Assembly: GCA_900299005.1 (NCBI GenBank)
Contig: OMID01000088.1
Location: 1-36,577, forward strand
Length of the DNA: 36,577 bases
Source: Oxalobacteraceae bacterium
GTDB taxonomy: Bacteria > Pseudomonadota > Gammaproteobacteria > Burkholderiales > Burkholderiaceae_D
Direction of reading: 5' to 3'
In this document: positions 8,552 to 17,098 of the stretch, one piece after another
Numbering within the stretch: position 1 is the stretch's first letter
How the letters are laid out: the number at the start of each line of letters is the position of its first letter
The notes under the pieces: model-generated
What the model was told of the DNA's origin: nothing
The model's input: the letters and a program-made list of their open reading frames with translations, nothing else
Database searches by the model: none
Program-made: the position numbers and the translations under genes

Positions 8552-10900
8552 ATGTTACCCTCCATTGAACAACGCCTGGCCAGCGAGCTCGCGGCCCGAA
8601 CCGACCAAGTGACTGCGGCGATTGCCTTGCTAGATGAAGGCGCCACTGTGCCTTTCATCGCCCGCTACCGAAAGGAAGCAACAGGAGGACTCGACGATAC
8701 GCAGCTGCGCCTGCTGGAAGAACGGCTTGGCTACCTGCGCGAACTGGAAAGTCGACGCGATACCATCCTCACGTCGATCGAAGAGCAAGGCAAAATGACG
8801 CCGCAGCTGAAAGACGCCCTCCTTCGCGCAGCAGACAAGACCCATCTGGAAGATTTATATCTGCCTTATCGCCCGAAGCGACGCACCAAGGCACAGATCG
8901 CGGTAGAAGCCGGTCTGCAAGCACTGGCCGACGCGCTGCTGGCTAATCCTTCACTCGACCCCGACACCGAAGCAGTCCAATTCATTCGGGCAGCGTTTTG
9001 CACCGACCAGGGTGACAATCCCGGGGTGCCAGACATCAAGGCCGCGCTGGATGGCGCACGACACATTCTGATGGAGCGCTTCGCCGAAGATGCGCCGCTG
9101 CTGCAAGACTTGCGCGACTACTTGCTTGCACATGGCGTCGTGGAAGCAAAAGTCATCGACGGCAAACAGCAGACCGGCGAGAAATTCGCTAATTATTTCG
9201 AGCATGCGGAACATCTCTCGGGTATTCCTTCGCACCGCGCACTGGCACTACTGCGTGGTCGTCGCGAAGAAATTCTCACCGTTGTGCTGCGGCTCGACAG
9301 CGAACCAGAAAAACCTGCATGGGACGCGCCGCATAATCCTTGTGAGAGTCGCATCGCGGCACGCTTTGGCATCAGCCAGAAAAACCGTCCAGCCGACAAA
9401 TGGCTGTTTGATACCGTGCGCTGGGCATGGCGTGTGAAAATTTTCATGCATCTCGAGACCGAGCTGATAACGCGCATGCGGGAAGCGGCCGAGACCGAGG
9501 CCATTCATGTGTTTGCGCGCAATCTGAAAGACTTGCTGCTGGCCGCGCCCGCTGGACCGCGCGCGACGATGGGACTGGACCCGGGTTTGCGCACGGGCGT
9601 CAAGGTCGCTGTCGTGGATGCCACGGGCAAAGTGGTCGACACCACAACAATTTATCCTCACCAACCCCGCAATGACTGGGATGGTTCTTTGCACCAGCTC
9701 GCTGAGCTCGCCCGCAAGCATCAGGTGTCGCTGATCGCCATTGGCAATGGTACTGCATCACGTGAAACAGACCGGCTGGCCCAGGATTTGATAAAACGCA
9801 GCCCTCTGCTAAAACTGAACAAGATCGTGGTGTCCGAAGCAGGTGCCTCCGTGTATTCAGCCTCCGAATACGCATCGAAGGAATTGCCCCACCTGGATGT
9901 CTCGCTGCGAGGCGCGGTCTCGATCGCGCGTCGCCTGCAGGATCCACTGGCTGAGCTGGTAAAGATCGATCCCAAGTCGATCGGCGTGGGTCAGTACCAG
10001 CATGATGTGTCGCAGACTCGTCTGGCACGCATGCTCGATGCGGTCGTGGAAGACTGCGTGAATGCGGTGGGTGTGGATGTGAACACGGCATCGGCACCCC
10101 TGCTGGCCCGCGTATCGGGGTTATCGAGCAGCGTTGCACAGAATATTGTGCAACATCGTGATATGAAAGGTCTATTCACTTCGCGCGCTGCCCTGCGCGA
10201 CGTACCGCGCCTGGGCGACAAGACTTTCGAGCTGGCGGCTGGCTTCTTGCGCATCATGAATGGAGAAAATCCGCTCGATGCCTCAGCAGTCCATCCGGAA
10301 TCCTATCCCCTGGTAGAAAGAATCCTCGCTGATATCAAGCGCGACGTGAAAAGTGTGATTGGCGATCGTGGTCTGCTGAGCTCGCTTGATCCAAAGCGCT
10401 TTTCGGATGAGCGCTTCGGCGTACCCACTGTGATGGACATTATCAAAGAGCTAGACAAGCCCGGCCGCGATCCACGCCCTGCCTTTGTGACGGCCAGCTT
10501 CAAGGATGGCATTGAAGAGATCAGCGATCTGCGGCCCGACATGATCCTCGAAGGCGTAGTGACCAATGTCGCCGCGTTTGGGGCATTCGTCGATATCGGC
10601 GTGCATCAGGATGGACTGGTGCATATCTCCGCATTGTCGAACACTTTCGTGAAGGACCCGCACACCGTGGTCAAGGCGGGTCAGGTGGTGAAGGTCAAGG
10701 TGCTGGAAGTGGATGCCAAACGCAAGCGTATCTCGCTCACCCTGAGGCTCGCTGAGTCAGCGCCGACCCCAGGCGAAAAACGTGAACGCGGCAGCACCCG
10801 AGCTAGCAACCGGCACGGCAATGAACGCGTACAGCCGCATCGCGATTCGCCAGCGGCAAACACCGCGATGGCGGCGGCATTTGCCAAACTGAAAGGCTGA
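8552..10900 (+). CDS. tex: Tex-family RNA-binding transcription accessory protein
   Basis: 782 residues, the normal length. Tex is a nucleic-acid-binding protein related to eukaryotic Spt6; its exact role in bacteria is poorly defined. Domains in order: an N-terminal helical region ([20 protein letters not shown] near residue 25), a YqgF/RNase H-like fold from about 337 ([18 protein letters not shown]), helix-hairpin-helix repeats at about 478-560 ([10 protein letters not shown]), and an S1 domain at about 663-735 ([17 protein letters not shown]). A basic tail follows. The ATG at 8552 fits known family N-termini; an earlier TTG at 8510 is possible but less likely. It transcribes toward a REP/tandem-repeat patch. 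Confidence 0.96.
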   Translation: MLPSIEQRLASELAARTDQVTAAIALLDEGATVPFIARYRKEATGGLDDTQLRLLEERLGYLRELESRRDTILTSIEEQGKMTPQLKDALLRAADKTHLEDLYLPYRPKRRTKAQIAVEAGLQALADALLANPSLDPDTEAVQFIRAAFCTDQGDNPGVPDIKAALDGARHILMERFAEDAPLLQDLRDYLLAHGVVEAKVIDGKQQTGEKFANYFEHAEHLSGIPSHRALALLRGRREEILTVVLRLDSEPEKPAWDAPHNPCESRIAARFGISQKNRPADKWLFDTVRWAWRVKIFMHLETELITRMREAAETEAIHVFARNLKDLLLAAPAGPRATMGLDPGLRTGVKVAVVDATGKVVDTTTIYPHQPRNDWDGSLHQLAELARKHQVSLIAIGNGTASRETDRLAQDLIKRSPLLKLNKIVVSEAGASVYSASEYASKELPHLDVSLRGAVSIARRLQDPLAELVKIDPKSIGVGQYQHDVSQTRLARMLDAVVEDCVNAVGVDVNTASAPLLARVSGLSSSVAQNIVQHRDMKGLFTSRAALRDVPRLGDKTFELAAGFLRIMNGENPLDASAVHPESYPLVERILADIKRDVKSVIGDRGLLSSLDPKRFSDERFGVPTVMDIIKELDKPGRDPRPAFVTASFKDGIEEISDLRPDMILEGVVTNVAAFGAFVDIGVHQDGLVHISALSNTFVKDPHTVVKAGQVVKVKVLEVDAKRKRISLTLRLAESAPTPGEKRERGSTRASNRHGNERVQPHRDSPAANTAMAAAFAKLKG

Positions 10901-10925
10901 ACCACCGATCTTCGGGTTCGGGTGG

Positions 10926-10945
10926 ATCCCAGCTTTCGCTGGGAT
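10926..10945. repeat. REP-like palindrome, first copy
   Basis: ATCCCAGC-TTTC-GCTGGGAT is a perfect 8-bp stem with a 4-base loop, 26 bp after the tex stop. Read on the minus strand the loop is GAAA. A second copy in inverted orientation is at 11164-11183. The surrounding GGATCCCAGC...GGGATGAC context is the common proteobacterial extragenic palindrome type. It may also stop or protect the tex transcript. Confidence 0.85.
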
Positions 10946-11119
10946 GACGAGTGGTTGAGCTGTGGCGTTTCATCCGAGCGGTGGTGTATATCCGCTTTCG
11001 CTGGGATGACGAGTGGTTGAGCTGTGGCATTTCATCCGAGCGGTGGTGGATATCCGCTTTCGCTGGGATGACGGGTGCTTGGGCTGTGGCGTTTCATCCG
11101 AGCGGTGGTGGATATCAGC
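10934..11119. repeat. Three tandem copies of a 62-bp repeat
   Basis: Copies at 10934-10995, 10996-11057 and 11058-11119. Copies 1 and 2 differ at two positions; copy 3 has a few more changes. Each begins TTTCGCTGGGATGACG, which is half of the REP-like palindrome, and ends near GTGGATATCCGC, so each junction holds a decayed version of the palindrome. No coding potential: translations in all frames give only simple repeats. Confidence 0.9.
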
Positions 11120-11163
11120 TTTCCTGTGGGGGCGGGGCATTTGTCCTCAGCTTTCTTACTGTC

Positions 11164-11183
11164 ATCCCAGCGAAAGCTGGGAT
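11164..11183. repeat. REP-like palindrome, second copy (inverted)
   Basis: ATCCCAGC-GAAA-GCTGGGAT, the reverse complement of the copy at 10926-10945, with a GAAA tetraloop on the plus strand. The two palindromes bracket the 62-bp tandem repeats. Confidence 0.85.
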
Positions 11184-11255
11184 CCAGCGCCTTTCGTCGC
11201 ACGCCAACCGCTCTCGAGGCGTACCTGCGCCCGGGCAGCACTCCCCGCTTTTCCC

Positions 11256-11261
11256 TATAAT
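11256..11261 (+). promoter_or_regulatory. Candidate -10 box for grxD-ubiX
   Basis: Perfect TATAAT, 38 bases before the grxD start, followed by GCGGC. No convincing -35 hexamer. It lies just outside the REP/repeat patch, so grxD-ubiX probably has its own promoter. Confidence 0.45.
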
Positions 11262-11299
11262 GCGGCAGTCGATACCCCCTGTTTACCTGCGAGGAATTC

Positions 11300-11611
11300 A
11301 TGAGTGACGTTCAATCCTGGATTAAAGAGACCGTGACCACCCACCCGGTCGTGCTGTTCATGAAGGGGACTGCCCAGTTCCCCCAGTGTGGCTTTTCGGG
11401 CCGCGCGATCGAGCTGCTAAAGGCTACGGGCGTTCAGGATCTGGTGACGGTGAATGTGCTGGAGGATGATGAAGTCCGTCAGGGCATCAAGGAATATTCC
11501 AACTGGCCCACCATCCCACAGCTGTACGTGAAAGGTGAGTTCATCGGTGGCGCAGACATTCTGGGCGAGATGTACGAGTCCGGCGAGCTGCAGACCCTGC
11601 TCAAGGGTTAA
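11300..11611 (+). CDS. grxD: Monothiol glutaredoxin, Grx4 type
   Basis: 103 residues, full length for a single-domain monothiol glutaredoxin. The active-site motif CGFS is at residues 30-33 in [10 protein letters not shown], and the glutathione-binding [19 protein letters not shown] segment is intact. These proteins bind a [2Fe-2S] cluster through the CGFS cysteine and glutathione and pass it to target proteins, often with BolA-family partners; a BolA-family gene is present at 34908. AGGA before the ATG is a plausible ribosome site. ubiX follows after 5 bp, probably co-transcribed. Confidence 0.97.
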   Translation: MSDVQSWIKETVTTHPVVLFMKGTAQFPQCGFSGRAIELLKATGVQDLVTVNVLEDDEVRQGIKEYSNWPTIPQLYVKGEFIGGADILGEMYESGELQTLLKG

Positions 11612-11616
11612 GCCGA

Positions 11617-12192
11617 GTGAAGCGCCTGGTCGTCGCCATAACGGGCGCATCAGGCGCGCTGTACGGTGTGCGGCTGCTTCACTGGCTGCGCGAGGCCGGC
11701 GGGATAGAAACGCATCTGATGATCTCTGAAGCTGGCGCGCTCAGCCTGCATCATGAGCTGGGCATGACCCGCAAAGAGATCGAACCACTCGCTGACGCCG
11801 TGCATGCCGTGCGTGATGTGGGCGCTTGCGTGGCAAGCGGATCGTTCCAGTCCGAGGGCATGATCATCGCGCCCTGCTCCATGAAGACCTTGGCTTCGGT
11901 CGCGCACGGCCTGTGCGACAACCTGATAGCGCGCTCAGCAGACGTAATGCTCAAGGAGCGCCGCAGGCTGGTGCTGATGGTGCGCGAAACGCCTTTCAAC
12001 CTGGCCCACCTGAGAAATATGACCGCCGTTACCGAAATGGGCGGCATTATCTTCCCGCCTTTGCCCGCGCTCTATCAGAAGCCGACCAACATTACCGAGA
12101 TGGTCGACCATACGGTGGGCCGAGTACTGGATCTGTTCGGCATTGAACAAGGGCTGGCACCGCAATGGCAGGGGCTGCGTCAGAGCAGCTGA
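11617..12192 (+). CDS. ubiX: Flavin prenyltransferase UbiX
   Basis: 191 residues from a GTG start five bases after the grxD stop. UbiX joins a dimethylallyl group to FMN to make the prenylated FMN cofactor of UbiD-type decarboxylases, used in ubiquinone synthesis. Family features visible: N-terminal AITGASGALYGVRLL, the SEGMIIAPCSMKTLASVAHG segment, LKERRRLVLMVRETPFNLAHL and the C-terminal FPPLPALYQKP. No ubiD is in the window. The next gene converges from the other strand 23 bp away. Confidence 0.97.
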   Translation: MKRLVVAITGASGALYGVRLLHWLREAGGIETHLMISEAGALSLHHELGMTRKEIEPLADAVHAVRDVGACVASGSFQSEGMIIAPCSMKTLASVAHGLCDNLIARSADVMLKERRRLVLMVRETPFNLAHLRNMTAVTEMGGIIFPPLPALYQKPTNITEMVDHTVGRVLDLFGIEQGLAPQWQGLRQSS

Positions 12193-12215
12193 TAAGCCAG
12201 CCTCATCAGCCGAGC

Positions 12216-12773
12216 TCAGGTACGCTCTGGCGGGTCGGGGCTTACCTCCGGAATATCCATCGGCGGCTCCTGTGACTCGCTACCGCCGGGCGTCAGCATG
12301 CGATCGCGCATGACCGTCACCATGCGCTCGACCGCTTCCTTGTAGCCCTCCATGGAGAAGCTGCTCAATTTAAACTTGCCGTCGGTTAGCGGAAAGGCAA
12401 ATCCCACGACAGGCGTTTGCAGAAATGCGCGATTCATGACGTCGTTCTCGTTGAACCAATAGACAAGCACGTCGCCGTTGGCGGTTGACACCGGTTCGCA
12501 AACCCCCTCGATGGTCAGCGCTCCAGCATCGGTAGTAATCATGAAAGGGTAATTGCCGCCCGGTTCGCAATCAACGCCGTTTGCAAAATAATAACGGCAA
12601 CGTGCTTCCGCGCAGAGAATGCCGAAGGTCGATGTACCGCTGTCGTGGGTAGTCGCCTCTCCCATCCCCTCAAGAAATTGGGAGGACCAGCTTCCATGCT
12701 GTTCTCTGTCCTCGGCCATCGCGGGCAGCGAGAGGCAGAGCACGGTCACTAGGGTAAGCAGAGCGCGACGCAT
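12216..12773 (-). CDS. Small exported protein of unknown function
   Basis: 185 residues. A clear Sec signal peptide ends near residue 20 (MRRALLTLVTVLCLSLPAMA, cleavage before EDREQ), so the mature protein of about 165 residues should be periplasmic or outside the cell. It has four cysteines after the signal (ILCAEARC, VDCEPGG, EGVCEP), an even number compatible with two disulfide bonds, and a proline-rich acidic tail. I do not recognise a family. A GGAG ribosome site precedes the ATG. It converges with ubiX and lies between unrelated genes, so context gives no function. Confidence 0.75.
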   Translation of the reverse strand: MRRALLTLVTVLCLSLPAMAEDREQHGSWSSQFLEGMGEATTHDSGTSTFGILCAEARCRYYFANGVDCEPGGNYPFMITTDAGALTIEGVCEPVSTANGDVLVYWFNENDVMNRAFLQTPVVGFAFPLTDGKFKLSSFSMEGYKEAVERMVTVMRDRMLTPGGSESQEPPMDIPEVSPDPPERT

Positions 12774-12897
12774 ATAATTCTCCGGCGGGTCTGTTCAACA
12801 CGCAGGAAATTTACCACGCAAACACAAGGCACCCGAGTGCGGAATTCGGCGGGCGGTCAACCCCATCCGAGAGCGGCATGCTGGCTTGGTCTCTGGA

Positions 12898-13695
12898 TTA
12901 ATCGACCACATCAAGGCGCACACTGCCCAGACCCGAGACTTCAATGCGAACGCGATCGCCCGCCTTGAGCCACTGCGTTTCAACCACACTGCCCAGCAAT
13001 ATGAATTCGCCCACCCTCAGCCCGGGCAATCCATGCTCGCCATGCGCATTCGCCAGCCAGGCCAGCGCATTGAGCGGATGACCCATGACCATGACGCTGT
13101 TGCCACTGGCGACTTCGACTTCATTGATCCAGGTGCGACCCGTCAGGTTAGCCAGATCGAGATGACGCCAGTCGGTGACCGGCTCGCCAAGCACACAGCC
13201 GGCATTGTAAAAATCATCCGCCGCCAGCGTGCGCACGCCAAGCTCCCGATAATCGGTGTAGCGCTCGTCCACCAACTCCATCCCCACCATGAGGTCGCCG
13301 ACGGCGTCGGTCACCTCTTCTCGCGTGTAAGGCTGTGTACGCGGTAGCAGATCTTTAGCAAGGCGCACGGCCACCTCGCACTCGATGCCCACTTTGACAA
13401 AGCGCTTGCGCGACACCTCGCCATGTCCATGCATCACGGTGGGCTCAAAGACCCGACCTGTCGCGGGGTGATTGATGCCCACGAAAGCCTGCATGACCGG
13501 AGTGGTGCACCCAATTTTGTGGCCGACGACCTTGCCATGCCCCGCGGCGCTCAGCATCTCATTGAGCGCCGTCTGAATGGCGTAGCACTCGGTCATGTCT
13601 CTGGGTGCAAGATCAGAGGGCAAGGGAGCGATGGGAATGCCGGACAATCGTTGATCCCTAAGGATGGCGGCGGCGCGCTGCGCAGGTGTTTGCAT
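12898..13695 (-). CDS. 2-keto-4-pentenoate hydratase family protein
   Basis: 265 residues, matching the MhpD/2-oxopent-4-enoate hydratase branch of the fumarylacetoacetate-hydrolase superfamily. The KVVGHKIGCTTPVMQ segment, the acidic metal-site motif GIECEVAVRLAKDL and GMELVDERY are family features; this fold binds a divalent metal. The classical role is hydration of 2-hydroxypenta-2,4-dienoate in aromatic meta-cleavage pathways. No other meta-cleavage genes are nearby, so the physiological substrate is uncertain; related decarboxylases share the fold. A strong AAGGAG ribosome site supports the ATG at 13693-13695. Confidence 0.85.
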   Translation of the reverse strand: MQTPAQRAAAILRDQRLSGIPIAPLPSDLAPRDMTECYAIQTALNEMLSAAGHGKVVGHKIGCTTPVMQAFVGINHPATGRVFEPTVMHGHGEVSRKRFVKVGIECEVAVRLAKDLLPRTQPYTREEVTDAVGDLMVGMELVDERYTDYRELGVRTLAADDFYNAGCVLGEPVTDWRHLDLANLTGRTWINEVEVASGNSVMVMGHPLNALAWLANAHGEHGLPGLRVGEFILLGSVVETQWLKAGDRVRIEVSGLGSVRLDVVD

Positions 13696-13909
13696 CTGAT
13701 CTCCTTGGTGGCGTGCTTTTTATGCTGGGGTGCGCTTGTGATCCACCAGCCAAGTCTAACAAAAAGCACAGGCGTGCTTTCAATTTGCCAACCTCTCAAA
13801 AGGCGCTGATGCCCAAGGAAATGTCATGATGTTCTCATAGGGAAATACTACGAATTTTTTCATCTGATTCCTACCCTGTGGAGCGGTCAGCGCGGTACTT
13901 TTTCGAGGG

Positions 13910-13915
13910 TATAAT
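13910..13915 (+). promoter_or_regulatory. Candidate -10 box for cstA
   Basis: Perfect TATAAT, 65 bases before the cstA start, followed by CCGCC. No convincing -35 hexamer is visible, which would suit a promoter that needs an activator; that is inference. Confidence 0.4.
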
Positions 13916-13980
13916 CCGCCGTTTTCTTTTTGGCGCAGCAGATGCGCTAACCCTCCCCGCAAGCAATTCGGAGATTCCCC

Positions 13981-16044
13981 ATGGGTTCAATCATCAAACA
14001 GGCTGGATGGATGGCACTCGCGCTGGTGGGTGCGTTCGCATTCGGAACAGTGGCGCTATCACGAGGCGAGAGCATCAATGCGCTATGGATCGTGATCGCA
14101 GCAGTAGCCATTTATCTGATTGGCTATCGTTACTATGCGCGCTTCATTGCGACCCATGTCATGCAATTGGATGGGAATCGAGCGACACCGGCGGTCCGCT
14201 TGAACGATGGACTGGATTATGTGCCAACCAACAAGCATGTTCTGTTCGGCCATCACTTCGCCGCAATTGCCGGCGCCGGACCACTGGTGGGACCGGTGCT
14301 CGCCGCGCAGATGGGTTACCTGCCCGGTATGATGTGGATACTGGTGGGCGCAATTCTCGCCGGAGCCGTGCAGGATTTCATGATCCTGTTCGTCTCCACC
14401 CGTCGTGATGGTCGCTCGCTCGGAGACCTGATCAAATCGGAACTGGGACTGGTACCCGGCGTGATTGCGCTGTTTGGCACCTTCATGATCATGACCATTC
14501 TGCTCGCAGTGCTTGCGCTGATCGTGGTAAAGGCGCTCGCCGAGAGCCCGTGGGGCACCTTCACGGTGGCTGCGACGATTCCGATTGCGCTGCTCATGGG
14601 TGTTTACAGTCGCTACCTGCGCCCCGGTTGCGTGGGTGAAGTGTCTGCGATCGGTTTTGTGCTGTTGATGGCGGCTATCGTGTTCGGCGGTCATGTGGCT
14701 GCAGATCCTGTCATGGGGCCCATGTTCACTTTCGATGGCAAGCAGCTCACCTGGATGCTGCTGGTCTATGGGGTGGTGGCTTCTGTGCTACCCGTGTGGC
14801 TGCTGCTGGCGCCGCGTGATTACCTGTCGACCTTCCTGAAGATAGGCGCGATTGTGGCGCTGGCACTGGGCATCGTGTTTGTCGCACCCGAGCTGAAGAT
14901 GCCCGCAGTGACCAAATTCATCGATGGCACCGGCCCCGTCTGGTCTGGCGGACTGTTCCCTTTCCTGTTCATCACCATTGCCTGCGGCGCAGTGTCCGGC
15001 TTTCATTCACTGATTTCATCAGGCACCACACCCAAGCTACTGGAGAATGAACTGCATGCACCCTACATTGGGTACGGCGGCATGCTCATGGAATCTTTTG
15101 TTGCCATCATGGCGCTGGTCGCTGCATCTATTATTGAACCCGGCATCTACTTTGCAATGAACAGCCCGGCCGCACTGATCGGCACCACGCCTGAGAGTGC
15201 TGCGGCGGCCATCAGTCAGTGGGGCTTCCTGGTCACGCCTGACATGCTGCAGCAAACCGCCGCGAATGTGGGCGAAACCACGATCATTTCGCGTGCTGGC
15301 GGTGCACCCACGCTGGCGGTTGGTATGGCCTACATTTTTTCATCGGTGGTCGGTGGCCAGGCGATGATGGCGTTCTGGTATCACTTCGCCATCCTGTTCG
15401 AAGCATTGTTTATCCTGACCGCGGTCGATGCAGGTACGCGCGTCGGACGCTTCATGCTGCAAGACTTGCTGGGTACGCTAGTGCCTTCCTTCAAGAACAT
15501 CCACGGCTTGGCATCGAACATTATCGCGACATTGCTCTGCGTGACCGCTTGGGGCTATTTTCTGTACCAAGGCGTAATCGATCCCCTAGGCGGCATCAAC
15601 ACCCTGTGGCCGTTGTTTGGCATCTCGAACCAGATGCTGGCAGCGATCGCACTGATGCTCGCCACAGTCGTGCTATTCAAGCTCAAGCATGAAAAATTAG
15701 CCTGGGTGACGATCGTACCAACCATCTGGCTACTAATCTGCACTCTGACAGCTGGATACCACAAGCTCTTTCATGACAATCCCAAGATCGGCTTCCTCGC
15801 GCATGCTGCAAAGTTCAAGACAGCTGCTGCCGAAGGCCAGCTGCTGGCACCGGCGAAGTCGGCAGCCCAAATGCAGCAGATAATATTCAATGACTATGTT
15901 GATGCCTCGCTGGCAGCGATATTCATTGCGGTTGTGTTATCTGTGCTGGCCTTTGGCGTGCGCGCCTGCGTGAAGGCACTGCTGGCTGACAGACCCACGA
16001 CAGAGGAAGCCGAGATCGTGCCGATGGTCTCGGCTCAGGCGTGA
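13981..16044 (+). CDS. cstA: CstA-family carbon-starvation/pyruvate transporter
   Basis: 687 residues, a polytopic inner-membrane protein with many hydrophobic helices along its whole length. The N-terminal part carries the CstA hallmark sequences VPTNKHVLFGHHFAAIAGAG and GPVLAAQMGYLPG, and the internal ACGAVSGFHSLISSGTT segment is also characteristic. E. coli relatives CstA and BtsT import pyruvate, and CstA has also been linked to peptide uptake; which applies here cannot be read from sequence. The ATG at 13981 has a GGAG site upstream. The ybdD-type partner gene follows after 18 bp. Confidence 0.93.
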   Translation: MGSIIKQAGWMALALVGAFAFGTVALSRGESINALWIVIAAVAIYLIGYRYYARFIATHVMQLDGNRATPAVRLNDGLDYVPTNKHVLFGHHFAAIAGAGPLVGPVLAAQMGYLPGMMWILVGAILAGAVQDFMILFVSTRRDGRSLGDLIKSELGLVPGVIALFGTFMIMTILLAVLALIVVKALAESPWGTFTVAATIPIALLMGVYSRYLRPGCVGEVSAIGFVLLMAAIVFGGHVAADPVMGPMFTFDGKQLTWMLLVYGVVASVLPVWLLLAPRDYLSTFLKIGAIVALALGIVFVAPELKMPAVTKFIDGTGPVWSGGLFPFLFITIACGAVSGFHSLISSGTTPKLLENELHAPYIGYGGMLMESFVAIMALVAASIIEPGIYFAMNSPAALIGTTPESAAAAISQWGFLVTPDMLQQTAANVGETTIISRAGGAPTLAVGMAYIFSSVVGGQAMMAFWYHFAILFEALFILTAVDAGTRVGRFMLQDLLGTLVPSFKNIHGLASNIIATLLCVTAWGYFLYQGVIDPLGGINTLWPLFGISNQMLAAIALMLATVVLFKLKHEKLAWVTIVPTIWLLICTLTAGYHKLFHDNPKIGFLAHAAKFKTAAAEGQLLAPAKSAAQMQQIIFNDYVDASLAAIFIAVVLSVLAFGVRACVKALLADRPTTEEAEIVPMVSAQA

Positions 16045-16062
16045 TCTTCGGAGAATGCACTG

Positions 16063-16263
16063 ATGCTTGGGGAACTTGGACGGCTTGGCGCCTATCTTGG
16101 GCAGACTGCCAGACTGATGGTGGGCTTGCCCGATTACGATAATTACCTCAACCACATGCAGACTCATCATCCCGACCAGCCGGTGATGAGCTATGAAGAG
16201 TTTTTCAGGGAACGTCAGGATGTGCGCTACGGCGCGAAAGGAAAAATCGCCCGCTGTTGCTAG
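16063..16263 (+). CDS. Small YbdD/YjiX-family protein (DUF466), CstA partner
   Basis: 66 residues. It matches the small cytosolic proteins usually encoded directly behind cstA or btsT genes: [21 protein letters not shown] and [10 protein letters not shown] are the family core. Its biochemical role is not well established. The 18-bp gap to cstA and the CGGAGAA ribosome site argue for co-translation from one message. It ends with two cysteines. A terminator follows about 140 bp later. Confidence 0.92.
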   Translation: MLGELGRLGAYLGQTARLMVGLPDYDNYLNHMQTHHPDQPVMSYEEFFRERQDVRYGAKGKIARCC

Positions 16264-16404
16264 CGACGAATTACCAGCAACAAGCGCCGTGAAGCCTCTC
16301 CGCTCTGGCCTTTGGTGGCGTTGGCGCTCTCTTGCCTAACCCCTGCGCAATCGTCATGACGCTTGCAACGTCATCGACTTGTCGCGATGAGATCTTCGCC
16401 CAAC

Positions 16405-16433
16405 AAAAACCCCCGGACATGCCGGGGGTTTTT
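16405..16433. terminator. Bidirectional Rho-independent terminator
   Basis: AAAAACCCCCGG and CCGGGGGTTTTT form a perfect 12-bp stem around a 5-base loop, with T-runs on both strands. It lies 8 bp past the CCA end of tRNA-Thr on the minus strand and also downstream of ybdD on the plus strand, so it can end both transcripts. Confidence 0.95.
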
Positions 16434-16441
16434 CGAAGAAC

Positions 16442-16517
16442 TGGTGCCGACTGCAGGACTTGAACCCGCCACCCCATGATTACAAATCAAGTGCTCTACC
16501 AGATGAGCTAAGCCGGC
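16442..16517 (-). tRNA. tRNA-Thr (anticodon TGT)
   Basis: 76 bases on the minus strand with an encoded CCA end (16442-16444). The acceptor stem GCCGGCT/AGTCGGC, the D arm with GG in its loop, the anticodon loop TTTGTAA and the T arm with TTCAAGT all fold normally. Anticodon TGT reads ACA and ACG/ACU-type threonine codons to varying degree. One oddity is a T-T mismatch at the second pair of the anticodon stem (positions 28 and 42). It starts 24 bp after the sspB stop, so it is probably co-transcribed with sspA-sspB and processed out. Confidence 0.96.
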
Positions 16518-16541
16518 TTGCGAAACACGAATTATACGATG

Positions 16542-17075
16542 TTATTTGACCCGGGTGAGCTTAGGACGTCCCCGACTCTTTGGGGGTTCGGGGTCGGGTT
16601 TGCCATCGTCGCCCCCGTCCTTGGGTTCATTCCCCGGTGGGTCGACCACGTTGCTGACCGGCGCCAGCACCGGCGTGCTCTTGCGCACTCGGAGTTCAGA
16701 CTCTTTGGGGCTTGGCTGAGCCTTCTTCGCATCAGATCGCTTCTTGCGCTCCTGAGGCTGTTCGCGTCGCACTTCGAACGCCATACCCTGCCCATTCTCC
16801 CGAGCATAGATTGCGCTGACATTATCGACCGGAACCTCGATTTCTCGAGCAATGCCACCGAAACGTGCCTTGAAATGAATAAAGTCATTGTCCATTTTCA
16901 GGCTACCGGTCGCTTCAAAACTAATGTTGAGTACGATCTCGCCATTTTTAACAAACTCCATGGGAACACGGGTCCGAGAATCGACCGACACCACGATATA
17001 AGGCGTGTAGCCATTGTCGGTGCACCATTCGTACAGCGCACGTAACAAATAAGGCTTGGTCGATGTCTCTGTCAT
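16542..17075 (-). CDS. sspB: ClpXP protease specificity-enhancing factor SspB
   Basis: 177 residues from the ATG at 17073-17075. SspB binds ssrA-tagged proteins and tethers them to ClpX for degradation. The substrate-binding domain (about 1-110) has the expected PYLLRALYEWCTDNGYTPY start and VNISFEATG/HFKARFGGI/AIYARENGQG segments. A long charged, proline-rich linker leads to the ClpX-docking tail GRPKLTRVK. A GTG at 17094-17096, two bases after the sspA stop, would add seven residues and allow coupled translation, so the start is not certain. It follows sspA, the standard arrangement. Confidence 0.93.
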   Translation of the reverse strand: MTETSTKPYLLRALYEWCTDNGYTPYIVVSVDSRTRVPMEFVKNGEIVLNISFEATGSLKMDNDFIHFKARFGGIAREIEVPVDNVSAIYARENGQGMAFEVRREQPQERKKRSDAKKAQPSPKESELRVRKSTPVLAPVSNVVDPPGNEPKDGGDDGKPDPEPPKSRGRPKLTRVK

Positions 17076-17098
17076 GGATGATCCGGGAGAAGCCACTA

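Noticed and set aside
10934-11119. Possible CRISPR array
   Set aside because: The 62-bp units are directly adjacent, with no unique spacers, and no cas genes are present.
10951-11307. Several open frames across the repeat patch
   Set aside because: They translate the 62-bp repeats and REP palindromes (SFRWDD- and SESWDP-type strings), a known artefact of such elements; no ribosome sites.
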